Under the pieces are notes generated by a model. That model did no database searches and had not been told where the DNA came from. It worked only from the letters and a program-made list of their open reading frames with translations. 64,000 nucleotides of DNA, taken from NCBI RefSeq assembly GCF_900289045.1, contig NZ_LT985188.1:1488001-1552000 (forward strand). The letters are read 5' to 3'. Made by a program: the position numbers and the translations under genes. Each line of letters opens with the position of its first letter. Position 1 is the first letter of the stretch. Below, piece by piece: positions 25,341 to 34,876 of the stretch. Source of the DNA: Micropruina glycogenica (GTDB taxonomy: Bacteria; Actinomycetota; Actinomycetes; Propionibacteriales; Propionibacteriaceae).

Positions 25341-26393
25341 TTACTGCCAGTTGGCTTCGTTCTTCTTCGACGGCTGCACCCGCGGGGGCTCGCCCGGCAT
25401 CTTGGGGTAGTCGGGCGGGTAGGGCATCTCTGCTCCCCCGCCGGCATCGTCGCGGGCGTACCACGCCAGGGCGGTCGTGATCGGCGCAGGATCGCTCGCA
25501 TACAGCGGCGCCCACAGGTCGCCGCGCTCGGTGAACCGCGCCGGCATGGTGACGACGGTGAAGTCGTCGGGGCTCACCGACGCCAGCTCGTCCCAGGTCA
25601 GCGGTGCCGACACCCGGCCGGCCGGCGTGGGCCGAATCGAGTACGCCGACGTCATCAGCCGGTCGCGCGCCATCTGGTTGAAGTCGACGAAGATGCGCTC
25701 GCCGCGCTCCTCCTTCCACCAGTTGACGGTCACCTCATCGGGCAGGCGGCGTGCCAGTTCCCGTCCGATCGCGATGGTGGCGTGCCGGGCGTCGATGAAG
25801 TCCGAGGGCACGATCGGCGCGAACACGTGCAGGCCGCGGCCTCCACTGGTTTTGGCGAAGCCGGTCAGCCCCGCCTCGGTGAGCACCTCGCGCAGCACCA
25901 GGGCCGCTGCCACCGCGTCGGCGAAATCCGTGCCCGGCTGCGGGTCGAGATCGATGCGCAACTGGTCGACCAGGTCTGTCTGCGGCGCCCGCACCGGCCA
26001 CGGGTGAAAGCGCACCGTGCCCAGGTTCACCATCCACACGATCGTGGCCAGGTCGGCCGGGCAGACCTGTACGGCGGGGCGTCCGGACGGAAAACGCACG
26101 GTGGCGGTCTGCACCCAATCGGGCATGCCCTTCGGGGCGCGCTTCTGGTAGAACGCGTCGCCGTCGGGATTCGACGGGCTGACCAGTGACGAGCCCTCGC
26201 CGACCCCGTTGGGCCAACGCTCCATGGTTGTGGGTCGGTCTTTCAACGCGGCCAGAATGCCCGGCCCGACGGCCAGGAAATAGTGGGCCACCTGCAGTTT
26301 GTTGAGCCCCAAGCCAGGAAAGTACGGCTTGCTGGGGCTCGAGATGCGAACGGTGCGTCCGTCAACGTTCAACTCCACCGGGGCCTCGGGCAT
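25341..26393 (-). CDS. LigD-type DNA polymerase (AEP primase-polymerase) domain protein
   Basis: The product is 350 aa from ATG 26393. It matches the stand-alone polymerase domain of LigD: RWPNGVGEGS-type motif near residue 60, the metal-binding pair in LRIDLDP, KTSGGRGLHVF, and the third acidic residue in FVDFNQMARD. These enzymes fill and join broken ends with ribonucleotides in bacterial end joining. With LigC nearby, it forms a split version of the LigD functions. No Ku gene is in the window. A second in-frame ATG at 26411 is possible. Confidence 0.94.
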   Translation of the reverse strand: MPEAPVELNVDGRTVRISSPSKPYFPGLGLNKLQVAHYFLAVGPGILAALKDRPTTMERWPNGVGEGSSLVSPSNPDGDAFYQKRAPKGMPDWVQTATVRFPSGRPAVQVCPADLATIVWMVNLGTVRFHPWPVRAPQTDLVDQLRIDLDPQPGTDFADAVAAALVLREVLTEAGLTGFAKTSGGRGLHVFAPIVPSDFIDARHATIAIGRELARRLPDEVTVNWWKEERGERIFVDFNQMARDRLMTSAYSIRPTPAGRVSAPLTWDELASVSPDDFTVVTMPARFTERGDLWAPLYASDPAPITTALAWYARDDAGGGAEMPYPPDYPKMPGEPPRVQPSKKNEANWQ

Positions 26394-26462
26394 GCCGTTC
26401 AGACTACGCACCTACGCTGACATCACCAGCCAGGGCCGGCACCGATCACGAAGGAGCATGCC

Positions 26463-26876
26463 ATGCAACTCGACCCGAAGCAGTTCAAGACCCCCGAACA
26501 GTGGCGGGCCCAACTGACCCCGCAGGAATACCACGTGCTGCGCGAGGCGGGCACCGAGCGTCCGTTCACCGGCGAGTACACCGACACCCAGACCAAAGGC
26601 ACGTACTACTGCAAGGGGTGCGGCGCCAAGCTGTTCACCAGCGACACCAAGTTCGAGTCGCACTGCGGTTGGCCGAGCTTCTTCATGCCCGAAACCGACT
26701 CGGTGCGCTACATCGAAGACAAGTCGCTGTGGCAGACCCGCACCGAGGTGCGCTGCGCCACCTGCGACAGTCATCTGGGCCACGTGTTCACCGGTGAGGG
26801 CTACGACACGCCCACCGACCGGCGCTACTGCATCAACTCGATCTGCCTGGTGCTCGAGCCCGAGACGGCGCGGTGA
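26463..26876 (+). CDS. msrB: Peptide-methionine (R)-S-oxide reductase
   Basis: The 137-aa cytosolic enzyme repairs oxidised methionine. Zinc ligands are CKGCG and CATCDSHLGH, and the catalytic cysteine is in RRYCINSICL. The ATG is preceded by GAAGGAGCATGCC. It is divergent from the polymerase gene with a 69-bp shared promoter region. Confidence 0.97.
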   Translation: MQLDPKQFKTPEQWRAQLTPQEYHVLREAGTERPFTGEYTDTQTKGTYYCKGCGAKLFTSDTKFESHCGWPSFFMPETDSVRYIEDKSLWQTRTEVRCATCDSHLGHVFTGEGYDTPTDRRYCINSICLVLEPETAR

Positions 26877-26960
26877 CGGTTGCCCTCCCCCCGGCGAGTC
26901 CCGGTTGCGGACGGCCGGGCCGCGGCTAGATTCACATGCGTGGGAGGAGCGCGCAGAACC

Positions 26961-27530
26961 ATGGCTGAAAGCCCTCGGTTGTTCGACGAAGCGGTTGCCG
27001 CGCTGCAAGCCATGCACTGGCGGCCCGAACTGGTGATCGAAGAGATTCCGGCACCGCAGCGCATCGCCCCACACGCCGTGGCCGTTGCCGCCGAGGTGGT
27101 GTCGGGCGGCGACGACCTGGGCAACGGAAGGCTCGTGCTGCTGCACGACCCGGCCGGCAACCCCTCGTGGGACGGCGACTTTCGCTGCGTCACCTACGCC
27201 CGCGCCGACGTGGACGCCGAGATGGTCGCCGACCCGCTGCTCACCGAGGTGGGCTGGTCGTGGCTCACCGACGCCCTGGAACGTTACGACGCCGCCTATA
27301 CCGCACCCAGCGGCACGGTGACCGCGGTGTCGTCGCGGGCGTTCGGCGCCATGTCGGCCGACCCGTCCCGCGCCGAGGTCGAAATCAGGGCCTCGTGGAC
27401 GCCGGTGATCACCTCATCAGACGACGTCACCCGCCACCTGATGAGCTGGTCGGAGTTGCTGTGCACCACCGCGGGCTTGCCACCGCTGCCCGAGGGCGTC
27501 GTCGTCATGTCGGCGCGGCGCCGGCGGTGA
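26961..27530 (+). CDS. DUF3000 domain protein
   Basis: The product is 189 aa from ATG 26961, with GGAGGAG upstream. It contains the DUF3000 features WRPELVIEEIPAPQRIAPHA and FRCVTYARADVDAEM. No enzymatic motif is evident. Order with the following HRDC gene and dxs matches Rv2680-Rv2681-Rv2682c. Its stop overlaps the next start (GTGA). Confidence 0.9.
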   Translation: MAESPRLFDEAVAALQAMHWRPELVIEEIPAPQRIAPHAVAVAAEVVSGGDDLGNGRLVLLHDPAGNPSWDGDFRCVTYARADVDAEMVADPLLTEVGWSWLTDALERYDAAYTAPSGTVTAVSSRAFGAMSADPSRAEVEIRASWTPVITSSDDVTRHLMSWSELLCTTAGLPPLPEGVVVMSARRRR

Positions 27531-28777
27531 CCGACCCGGTCGAGGCCGAACTACCCGTCCTCGAAGCGCCGGCCGATGGGGTGCCGGCGGTGGTCGACAC
27601 CCCCGAGGCTCTCGCTGCGGCCGCCGCGGCCCTGGCCGGCGGCACCGGCCCGGTCGCGATCGACACCGAGCGTGCGCACGGGTTTCGCTACTCGCCCCGG
27701 GCTTACCTGATTCAGTTGCGCCGGGCCGGCGCCGGCACCGTGTTGCTCGACCCGATTCCGTTCGCCACCAACGACGCTCCGGCCGACCTGTCGGCGCTCG
27801 CGCAGGTGCTGAGCGACGCCGAGTGGATTCTGCACGCCGCCACGCAGGATCTGCCCTGTCTGGTCGAAGTGGGCATGGTGCCGGGGCGGTTGTTCGACAC
27901 CGAACTGGCCGCCCGGCTGACGGGTATGCCGCGGGTCGCGCTGGGCACGCTGATCGAAGAGGCGTTCGGGCTGCGGTTACGCAAGGAGCACTCGGCGGCC
28001 GACTGGTCGCGCCGTCCGCTGCCCGACGACTGGCTCAACTACGCCGCCCTCGACGTCGAGTTGCTGATCGACCTGCGCGACTGGCTGGCCGACAAGCTCG
28101 ACGACCAGGGCAAGACCGAGTGGGCCGCGCAGGAGTTCGCGCACCTGATCGCGCAGGCGCAGGTGGTGCCGCCGCCGCGCCCCGACCCGTGGCGACGTAC
28201 GTCCGGCCTGCACGCCGTGCACAGCGCGCGGGCGCTGGCGGTGGTGCGCGAACTCTGGACCACGCGAGACCAGCTGGCCTCGAGCATGGACCGCGCCCCG
28301 GGCAAGATCCTGCCCGACCGGGCGATCAGCGGCCTCGCCGCTCGGCTGAACTCGCCCGAGGTGAAGCGGCTCGGGCCACAGGACCTGTCGGCGATCAGCG
28401 AGTTCTCGTGGCGGGCACCGTCAAGGTACCGCGCGCGCTGGCTGGCCGCGCTCGATCGAGCGGCGGCGCTCACCCGCGATCAGTTGCCGCCCAAGCAGCT
28501 ATCCTCCGACGGCCCGCCGCCGCCCCGTACGTGGGAAACGCGCAACCCAGAGGCGGCTCAGCGGTGGAACGCGGTGCGTCCGGCGGTGATCGGACGCGCC
28601 GAACAGCTCGAACTGCCGGTCGAGAACCTGGTCAGCCCCGACGCGCTGCGGCGGGTGCTCTGGAAACCCCCCATGCCCTTGACCGCCGAGAGCCTGGACG
28701 CGGCGCTTGAAGCCGAACTGGTGCGGCCCTGGCAGCGCGAGCTGCTGATTCCGCTGATGCTCACGCAACTGTGCTGA
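27527..28777 (+). CDS. Ribonuclease D-like 3'-5' exonuclease with HRDC domain
   Basis: The product is 416 aa from GTG 27527. The DEDD exonuclease domain occupies about residues 35-215: AIDTERAHGFRYS (DxE), WILHAATQDLPCL and NYAALDVELLIDL. An HRDC domain follows at about 230-310 (VVRELWTTRDQLASSMDRAP), then a second helical domain. Family members trim tRNA and other RNA 3' ends. The counterpart in Mycobacterium is Rv2681. The gene is translationally coupled to the DUF3000 gene. Confidence 0.94.
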   Translation: MTDPVEAELPVLEAPADGVPAVVDTPEALAAAAAALAGGTGPVAIDTERAHGFRYSPRAYLIQLRRAGAGTVLLDPIPFATNDAPADLSALAQVLSDAEWILHAATQDLPCLVEVGMVPGRLFDTELAARLTGMPRVALGTLIEEAFGLRLRKEHSAADWSRRPLPDDWLNYAALDVELLIDLRDWLADKLDDQGKTEWAAQEFAHLIAQAQVVPPPRPDPWRRTSGLHAVHSARALAVVRELWTTRDQLASSMDRAPGKILPDRAISGLAARLNSPEVKRLGPQDLSAISEFSWRAPSRYRARWLAALDRAAALTRDQLPPKQLSSDGPPPPRTWETRNPEAAQRWNAVRPAVIGRAEQLELPVENLVSPDALRRVLWKPPMPLTAESLDAALEAELVRPWQRELLIPLMLTQLC

Positions 28778-28810
28778 GTCAGCGCAACTGAGTCTGCCTA
28801 TAGTGAGTGC

Positions 28811-30646
28811 GTGACAGACCCCGGCCATCGCATTCCCGGGTTGTCCGGCGGCCCGCCCCCTCAGTGGGCCGCTCCGCACCGGGTGCCGCCGCCGCAGCCA
28901 CCCGCCGGCCCGTCCCGCCCGATTCGTGAGCATCGGCTGCCGGCCACGATTCTGCTGATCGTCACCACGCTGGCTTTGTTCGCCGCCTCGGCGGTGGTCG
29001 GACGACCCGATGACGGCCGATCGCGCTCACCGGTGATGGCGTACCTGCCGCCGTCCGGTACCCGGGTGGTGCTGCAGACCTCCGACGGCAAAGACGAGGT
29101 CGACGAGTACTACACCACCGTGGGCATGGCGTTCAGCCAGAGCGGCCCCAGCGCCCTCGGCTACGGCATCGAGAGCGTCGAAGAAGCCCAAACCACCACG
29201 TGGCTACGGGTCTTCGTGACGATCGCGGACGCAGCCGGCACGGTGGCCGAGCGGCAGACCCAGTTGTACGCCGTGAAGCCCACCGGCCTCGAGCTGCGGG
29301 TGGCCGCCTGGCCCGACCGCTTTCTGATGTTCAAGCCCGGCCTGCTGATGCTGCCGGCCGGCGTGCAGCCCGGGCACACCTGGTCGGTGGCCGGCACCGC
29401 AGGGCTGGGCAGCGGGGCCGCGGTCACCCTCGAAAGCCCGATGAGCGCGTCGTTCAGCGCGACCGCTGCCGGTGACGGGTGCGTCGTCGTCGCCGGTGAC
29501 CTGAGCGTCGGCAGTGGCACCGCTGCGGTGCGCAGCCGGTCGTCGATGACCTGGTGCCAGGGCCGGGGCGCAGTGGCGGGCAGCGACAGCACCCGCACCG
29601 TCACGGCGGTGCAGCGTCCGCCGGTCTGGGGTTCGGCGTTCCAGCCGTCCGAGCGCGGGCCGCTGCCCGATCCGGTGGCCGGCGGACGACTCGAGGGTCG
29701 CGACATGACCGGGCTGCCGCCCATGGCGCTGGCCGCTAGGCTGCCCCCGGTGGTGCTGCCCGGTCGGGTGCTCGTCTACCCCAATCAACTCAATGGTGAC
29801 CTGGTCGCCCGCGGCTGGGACGACGGCATGGTCGACGCACGCTGGGCGGCCCAGCCCGGCGGCAGCATCACCGGCCTGCTGGCGATCGACCGCATCGTGG
29901 TCGCCACCACCAGCGAGCGTCGCGTCGTCGCCTACGGCGACCAGGGCCAGTACCTGTGGCAAGCCACCCTGCCCGATGCCGCCGAGGCCGACCCGGTACG
30001 GTTCGGACGCCTCGTGGTGGTCGGCGGGCTGGACGGCACGGTGAGCGCCTACGACGCCGCCACCGGCACCCTGGCCTGGCGCACGCACACGCCGAACGAG
30101 ATCCGCCAGCCGCCGGTGGTCACCGATAGCGGGGTCACCGTGCTCGATCAGGCCGGCAACCTGCTCACCCTGGCCGCCGACGGCTCGACCCTGGCCAGCT
30201 TCAGCACCGAGCCGCCGGAGTCGTTCACGGTGCGCGACGGGCTGGTGGTGGTGGCCGGACGCACCGACGGCGTCGTGCGTGCGTATCGACTGCCGGACGG
30301 CTCGATCGCCTGGCGCACCCCGGTGCTGGGTGCGCGCAACAGCCTCACGCCGGTCGGCGGGGTGATCGTCGTGCAGCAGAACGACAACCTGCGTGCCCTG
30401 CGCACCACCGACGGCACGGACGCCTGGTCGAAGTCGCTGCGACCCACCGCCCTGGCCGCCCTCGGCGACAGCCTGGTGGTCAGCGACGTCAGCAGCGTGT
30501 ACCGGCTGGGCGCCGACGGCAGCACCCTGGCCACCTGGCCGACCGACGCCACCAACCTCGACGAGAGCTTCACCGGCCTCGAAGTCGGCACGTCCGACCT
30601 GTTCCTGTTGCACAACAACCAGGCCTACCTCTGGGTGGCCCGGTGA
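28811..30646 (+). CDS. PQQ-type beta-propeller protein with N-terminal membrane anchor
   Basis: The 611-aa product starts at a GTG. A proline-rich cytosolic tail is followed by one transmembrane helix (about residues 44-63). The first extracytoplasmic region is of unknown type (about 70-290). Then comes an eight-bladed-type propeller of PQQ-like repeats, with GDQGQYLWQATLPDA, TGTLAWRTHTPNE, DGSIAWRTPVLG and DGTDAWSKSL marking successive blades. BamB-like propellers act as scaffolds. It overlaps the following membrane protein gene by 4 bp, so the pair may form one complex. Confidence 0.85.
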   Translation: MTDPGHRIPGLSGGPPPQWAAPHRVPPPQPPAGPSRPIREHRLPATILLIVTTLALFAASAVVGRPDDGRSRSPVMAYLPPSGTRVVLQTSDGKDEVDEYYTTVGMAFSQSGPSALGYGIESVEEAQTTTWLRVFVTIADAAGTVAERQTQLYAVKPTGLELRVAAWPDRFLMFKPGLLMLPAGVQPGHTWSVAGTAGLGSGAAVTLESPMSASFSATAAGDGCVVVAGDLSVGSGTAAVRSRSSMTWCQGRGAVAGSDSTRTVTAVQRPPVWGSAFQPSERGPLPDPVAGGRLEGRDMTGLPPMALAARLPPVVLPGRVLVYPNQLNGDLVARGWDDGMVDARWAAQPGGSITGLLAIDRIVVATTSERRVVAYGDQGQYLWQATLPDAAEADPVRFGRLVVVGGLDGTVSAYDAATGTLAWRTHTPNEIRQPPVVTDSGVTVLDQAGNLLTLAADGSTLASFSTEPPESFTVRDGLVVVAGRTDGVVRAYRLPDGSIAWRTPVLGARNSLTPVGGVIVVQQNDNLRALRTTDGTDAWSKSLRPTALAALGDSLVVSDVSSVYRLGADGSTLATWPTDATNLDESFTGLEVGTSDLFLLHNNQAYLWVAR

Positions 30647-32340
30647 AGACGCTCGCGGCTTTCGGCCGGGTGCTGCGCGACCTGGTGCTGCTCACCATCG
30701 TCGCGCCGGTGCGCGAGGGCCGTCCACGCACGGCCGGCTGGCCAGCCGGGTTGCGTGCGCTGCTGGTGTTGAGCCTGGCGGTCTATGCCGCGCTCACCCT
30801 GGCTGTGGTGTTCGCGGCGCCCCTGCGGGCCGTCGATCGGCTGATCGTGCTGAGTCGCGGCGGCCTGGTGCCCGAGACCGGCGCGATGCTGCTGATCGGC
30901 GCGAACGTGTTCGCCCTGGCGCTGCTGCTGACCGCGGCGCTGCATCTGAGCTGGTGGGCGAAGCTGCTGGCCTGGCTGCTCGTCACGTCGGTGGTGCTGT
31001 ACTTCACCCTCGGGGCGTCCGTCGATCCGCCGACCCTGCTGTGGTCGGGCGGTGGGTTGTTGGTGCTGCTGATCATGATCGTGGTGCGCTGGCGGCGCCG
31101 GTACGCCTGGTGGGAGTTCGTGGCGGTCGCGGCGGCCCTGGCCGCTGCCCTGTTCGGCCCGACGCTGACCAGCGAAACCCAGCGGGGCGTCAACGTCGAC
31201 TTTCGCGGCATTGCCCTCGAGGGCACGCTGCAGGCGATGACCAGCATGGCGATGCCGGCCCTGTTCGTGGCTGGCGCGGCCCTGGCCCAGATCGCGGTCT
31301 CGGCCTCCTTCGCGGGCGTGTCGTCGAGCGTGCGCGAACTGCCCCGCCCGGTCATCGTCGGGCTGGCCTGGCTGGTGCCGCTGGCCGCGGTGGTGACCGT
31401 GGTGTTCGCCCTCGGCGATGCCGAGAACAGCCCGCTGGGTTGGGTCGGCGCGGTGGGCGTGCTGCTGGTGATCGGTGCCTTGGCCACGGCCGCCACCGCA
31501 GCCGCGGGACGTCCGCCGGCCTGGTCGGACCTGGACGAGGACTCGACGGCGCTCAACTACCTGGTCGCCCTGTGTTCGGTCGCGTTGGCCCTGGTGGGGC
31601 TGGCGACGATTCCACTGCAGGCCGTGGTGCCACTGCTGCACGTCGAGGCTCTGCAGTCGCTGCTGGACGGCTACAACTTCATCGCGCGGCAGGACGCCAC
31701 AACATCGATTCTGCGGATGCTCGTGGGCGGTGTCGGTTTCGTGCTGGCCCTACCGCTGGCTCGGCGGGGACGGCCGTGGCCGGCGATGTTTCTGGCCGCG
31801 GTGTTCGCACTGGCCGGCCTCGCCCTGGTGCGGCTGCTCAGTCGCACAGGCATCGGCGCGCCGGTCGCCCAGGTGGCCGGAGTGCTGACCGTCGCGCTGC
31901 TGGTGATCGGCGGTTGGCTGCTGGCCACCTCGCGGTTGAGCCGCCAGGGGGCGGTCGCGCTGACCTGCGGGCTGGTGCTGTGCCTGGTGTACCCGCATCG
32001 GGCGATTCTGGACGACCCGGTGAGTGCCGCGCTCGGCTTCACCGGCATGGGTGCGGTGCTGTTCGGGCTGATCTGGCGGCTGCTCACCGAGGGCGAGATC
32101 ACCCGCGGCGACAGTCCGCGCTGGCCGATGCCGGCCCGGGTGATGCTGTACTGCGCCAGCGCGCTGCTGGCCGTGACGTCGACGGCTTATGTGGCGCTGA
32201 CCCGGCAGAGCGGCGGCGACACCGACATCTCGATCTTCACCGACGCCGGCGACTCGCTGCTGGGCACTCCCCTGTTCATCACCGCGGTGCTCGGCTGCAT
32301 CGGCATCGCGGTGGCCAGGCAGGCCGGTCAGCCGCGCTGA
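30643..32340 (+). CDS. Large polytopic membrane protein of unknown function
   Basis: The 565-aa product starts at a GTG that overlaps the preceding stop. I count about 13-14 hydrophobic segments over its whole length. No transporter signature or soluble domain is recognisable. It is co-translated with the PQQ-propeller protein and convergent with dxs (12-bp overlap of 3' ends). I cannot assign a function; a membrane partner for the propeller is a guess from the overlap. Confidence 0.8.
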   Translation: MKTLAAFGRVLRDLVLLTIVAPVREGRPRTAGWPAGLRALLVLSLAVYAALTLAVVFAAPLRAVDRLIVLSRGGLVPETGAMLLIGANVFALALLLTAALHLSWWAKLLAWLLVTSVVLYFTLGASVDPPTLLWSGGGLLVLLIMIVVRWRRRYAWWEFVAVAAALAAALFGPTLTSETQRGVNVDFRGIALEGTLQAMTSMAMPALFVAGAALAQIAVSASFAGVSSSVRELPRPVIVGLAWLVPLAAVVTVVFALGDAENSPLGWVGAVGVLLVIGALATAATAAAGRPPAWSDLDEDSTALNYLVALCSVALALVGLATIPLQAVVPLLHVEALQSLLDGYNFIARQDATTSILRMLVGGVGFVLALPLARRGRPWPAMFLAAVFALAGLALVRLLSRTGIGAPVAQVAGVLTVALLVIGGWLLATSRLSRQGAVALTCGLVLCLVYPHRAILDDPVSAALGFTGMGAVLFGLIWRLLTEGEITRGDSPRWPMPARVMLYCASALLAVTSTAYVALTRQSGGDTDISIFTDAGDSLLGTPLFITAVLGCIGIAVARQAGQPR

Positions 32341-34262
32341 TCGGCCTGGTCGGGGGCCGGTTCGGGGTCGCCGGCCAGCACGGTTTCGGTGGCCAGCCGG
32401 GCCAACTGCTGGGCGGTCAGGCACAGGTCGTCGAGAATGCCGGCGCGGGTGCCGTGGTCGATGAACCGCTGCGGAATGCCGAACTCGCGCACGTCGGCCC
32501 GCACCCCGGCCAGCCGGCACTCCTGGGCCAGCCGCGAGCCCAGACCGCCGGCCAGGCCGCCGTCCTCGATGGTGAGCACCAGGTCGTGCGCGCCGGCCTG
32601 GGCGATCAGGGCCTTCGGGGTGGGCAGGGCCCAGACGGGGTCGACCACGCGCACGCCGATGCCCTGCTGGGCGAGCCGGTTGCCCACCTCGACGGCCATG
32701 GTGGCGAACTGGCCCCAGCCCACCACGAGCACCCGGGGGTCGCCGTGTTCGACCAGCACGTCGAGGCCGTCCTCGTGTCGCACGGGGCGCAACGCAGCGG
32801 GCAGCGGATCTTTCGAGAACCTGATCGCCGACGGACCGTCGTCGATGCGCACGCATGCCTGCAAGGCCTCTTGCAGCCGCTGCTCGTCGCGGGGCACAGC
32901 CAGCCGCAGGCCCGGCACCAGGCCGAGCAGCGCCAGGTCCCACATGCCGTGGTGGCTGGCGCCGTCCGGACCGGTGATGCCCGCCCGATCGAGCACGAAC
33001 GTCACGCCCTCGCCGTGCAGGGCCACGTCCATCAGCAGCTGGTCGAAGGCGCGGTTGAGAAAGGTGGCGTAGATCGCCACCACCGGGTGCAGCCCGGCGC
33101 GGGCGAGGCCGGCGGCCGAGGCGACGGCGTGCTGCTCGGCGATGCCCACGTCGAAGGTGCGCTCGGGAAAGTGCTTGGCGAACCGGGTGAGCCCGGTGGG
33201 GTGCAGCATCGCGGCGGTGATCGCCACCACCCGGTCGTCGGTGGCGCCGATGCGGGCGAGCTCGTCGCCGAAGGCCTGGGTCCAGGTGCGGGCCGACGAG
33301 GTGGTCAGCGGTTCGCCGGTCACCTGGTCGATCGGGCCGACGGCGTGAAAGCGGTCTTCTTCGTGCTGCTCGGCGGCGGCGAACCCACGGCCCTTCTGGG
33401 TGATGGCGTGCACGATCACCGGGCCGCCGTCGAACTGTTTGGCCTGCTCGAAGGCCAGTTCGAGAGACTTCAGGTCGTGGCCGTCGATCGGCCCGAGGTA
33501 CTTGATGCCCAGGTCGGAGTACATGCCCTGGGGCGCGAGCACGTCCTTCACCCCGGCCTTGAAGCCGTGCATCAGGTCGTAGGCCGGCTCGCCGACCACG
33601 GGGGTGCGGTTCACCCAGCGCTTGATGCGGGCCAGCGCGCGTTCGTAGCGCCGGTCGGTGCGAATGGCCGACAGTTGCTGCCCCAGGCCGTGCAGCCGGG
33701 TGGCGAGGCCGCCGATGGTGGGGTTGTACGAGCGGCCGTTGTCGTTGACCACGATCACCAACCGCAGGTCGGGCTCGACCGCGATGTTGTTGAGCGCCTC
33801 CCAGGTCATGCCACCGGTCAGGGACCCGTCGCCCACGATGGCCACCACGGTGCGCGGCTCGCCCTTGAGCGCGAACCCCTTGGCCATGCCCTCGGCCCAC
33901 GACAAGGCGGATGATGCGTGCGAGCTCTCCACCCAGTCGTGCTCGGACTCGGCCCGGCTCGGGTAACCCGACAGGCCACCGGGTTTGCGCAAGGTGTCGA
34001 AGCGGTGCTGCCGTCCGGTGAGCATCTTGTGCACGTAGCTCTGGTGGCCGGTGTCGAAGATCAGCGGGTCGCGGGGCGAGTCGAACACCCGGTGCAGCGC
34101 GATGGTGAGCTCGACGGCACCGAGGTTGGGGCCGAGGTGGCCGCCGGTGCGCGACACGTTGGCGATCAGCGAGGCGCGAATCTCTTGGGCCAGCGTCACC
34201 AACTGATCGTTGGTGAGGTCACGCAGGTCGCGGGGGCCGGTGATCCGTTCGAGCAGCGCCAT
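32328..34262 (-). CDS. dxs: 1-Deoxy-D-xylulose-5-phosphate synthase
   Basis: The 644-aa thiamine-diphosphate enzyme joins pyruvate and glyceraldehyde 3-phosphate in the first step of the MEP isoprenoid pathway. Visible motifs are GGHLGPNLGAVELTIALH, the ThDP site GDGSLTGGMTWEALNN, the second-domain DVGIAEQHAV and the C-terminal RVVDPVWALPT. Length is standard. Its place opposite the DUF3000/HRDC pair mirrors Rv2680-2682c. Confidence 0.97.
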   Translation of the reverse strand: MALLERITGPRDLRDLTNDQLVTLAQEIRASLIANVSRTGGHLGPNLGAVELTIALHRVFDSPRDPLIFDTGHQSYVHKMLTGRQHRFDTLRKPGGLSGYPSRAESEHDWVESSHASSALSWAEGMAKGFALKGEPRTVVAIVGDGSLTGGMTWEALNNIAVEPDLRLVIVVNDNGRSYNPTIGGLATRLHGLGQQLSAIRTDRRYERALARIKRWVNRTPVVGEPAYDLMHGFKAGVKDVLAPQGMYSDLGIKYLGPIDGHDLKSLELAFEQAKQFDGGPVIVHAITQKGRGFAAAEQHEEDRFHAVGPIDQVTGEPLTTSSARTWTQAFGDELARIGATDDRVVAITAAMLHPTGLTRFAKHFPERTFDVGIAEQHAVASAAGLARAGLHPVVAIYATFLNRAFDQLLMDVALHGEGVTFVLDRAGITGPDGASHHGMWDLALLGLVPGLRLAVPRDEQRLQEALQACVRIDDGPSAIRFSKDPLPAALRPVRHEDGLDVLVEHGDPRVLVVGWGQFATMAVEVGNRLAQQGIGVRVVDPVWALPTPKALIAQAGAHDLVLTIEDGGLAGGLGSRLAQECRLAGVRADVREFGIPQRFIDHGTRAGILDDLCLTAQQLARLATETVLAGDPEPAPDQADQRG

Positions 34263-34289
34263 GCGCCGAGTCTAGGGGGACGATTCGCC

Positions 34290-34410
34290 GGTAGAGCTTG
34301 TCGAGACCCCGTTCACAACCGACGCACGTCACCGGGTGTGATTCGGCAACAGTTCGTGCCGTCATCCCGGCGAACGCCATCCCCGTCATCCCGGCGAACG
34401 CCGGGATCTC
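34290..34410. repeat. TCGA repeat and REP-like palindromes downstream of the SOS-linked gene
   Basis: One TAGAGCTTGTCGAGACC copy at about 34292 is followed by two REP-like units GTCATCCCGGCGAACGCC (34361 and 34385). The second continues into GGGATCTC and so forms a full palindrome. They fill the gap between dxs and the 137-aa gene. Confidence 0.75.
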
Positions 34411-34420
34411 AAGCAGGCCC

Positions 34421-34834
34421 CTACATCTTGCGCACCCAGTTCTTGCCGCGCAGCGCCTCTTCGACCAGCGTCACCTCGCGCTGCACCCGCACCAGCCACG
34501 CCTGCTGCTGCGACCACACGTCCACCGCCTCGGTCACCACCTCGGGCGGCACCAGTTCGGCCAGGCTCACCCGGACGCCGCCGAGCCCGTCGCGTCCGGC
34601 CTGCACCTGCGCGTTGACGAAGGTGACGGCGAACCGCGCCAGCACCACCGGGTGCCGCCGCAGCAACTGGTAGCGCCGGTAGTCGGCCGGGCAGCAGTCG
34701 AGCAGAAACTCGGTGGCCGTCACCTCCCAGTCGGGCGCCCCCGGTGGACGCACCCGCTCGGGCCACCCGGGCGGTGTGTAGATCGTGGTCTCTTGCCGCT
34801 GCATGGCCCTGCGGCGGTCGGCCAGTGACGCCAT
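34421..34834 (-). CDS. 137-aa conserved-looking protein behind a perfect SOS box
   Basis: ATG 34834 has AGGAGG seven bases upstream. The product has a basic N-terminus (ADRRRAMQRQE), a middle part with CCPADYRRYQLLRRHPVVLARF, then helices rich in Q and E and a basic end (GKNWVRKM). No signal, membrane helix or known domain is seen. Just upstream (34850-34865) lies TCGAACGTTTGTTCGA, the full actinobacterial LexA-box consensus, at a distance typical for direct repression. A DNA-damage role is inferred from this box alone. Confidence 0.8.
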   Translation of the reverse strand: MASLADRRRAMQRQETTIYTPPGWPERVRPPGAPDWEVTATEFLLDCCPADYRRYQLLRRHPVVLARFAVTFVNAQVQAGRDGLGGVRVSLAELVPPEVVTEAVDVWSQQQAWLVRVQREVTLVEEALRGKNWVRKM

Positions 34835-34849
34835 CGGTTCCTCCTGTGA

Positions 34850-34865
34850 TCGAACGTTTGTTCGA
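34850..34865 (-). promoter_or_regulatory. LexA (SOS) box
   Basis: TCGAACGTTTGTTCGA is a perfect palindrome that fits the mycobacterial/actinobacterial LexA consensus TCGAAC-N4-GTTCGA at all defined positions. One more base pairs on each side. It sits 16 bp before the start codon of the 137-aa gene. Confidence 0.88.
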
Positions 34866-34876
34866 TTCTAGGTTCG

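Noticed and set aside
30393-33914. 1173-codon open frame across three genes
   Set aside because: It is out of frame with the propeller and membrane genes and antisense to dxs, with low-complexity composition; there is no start context.
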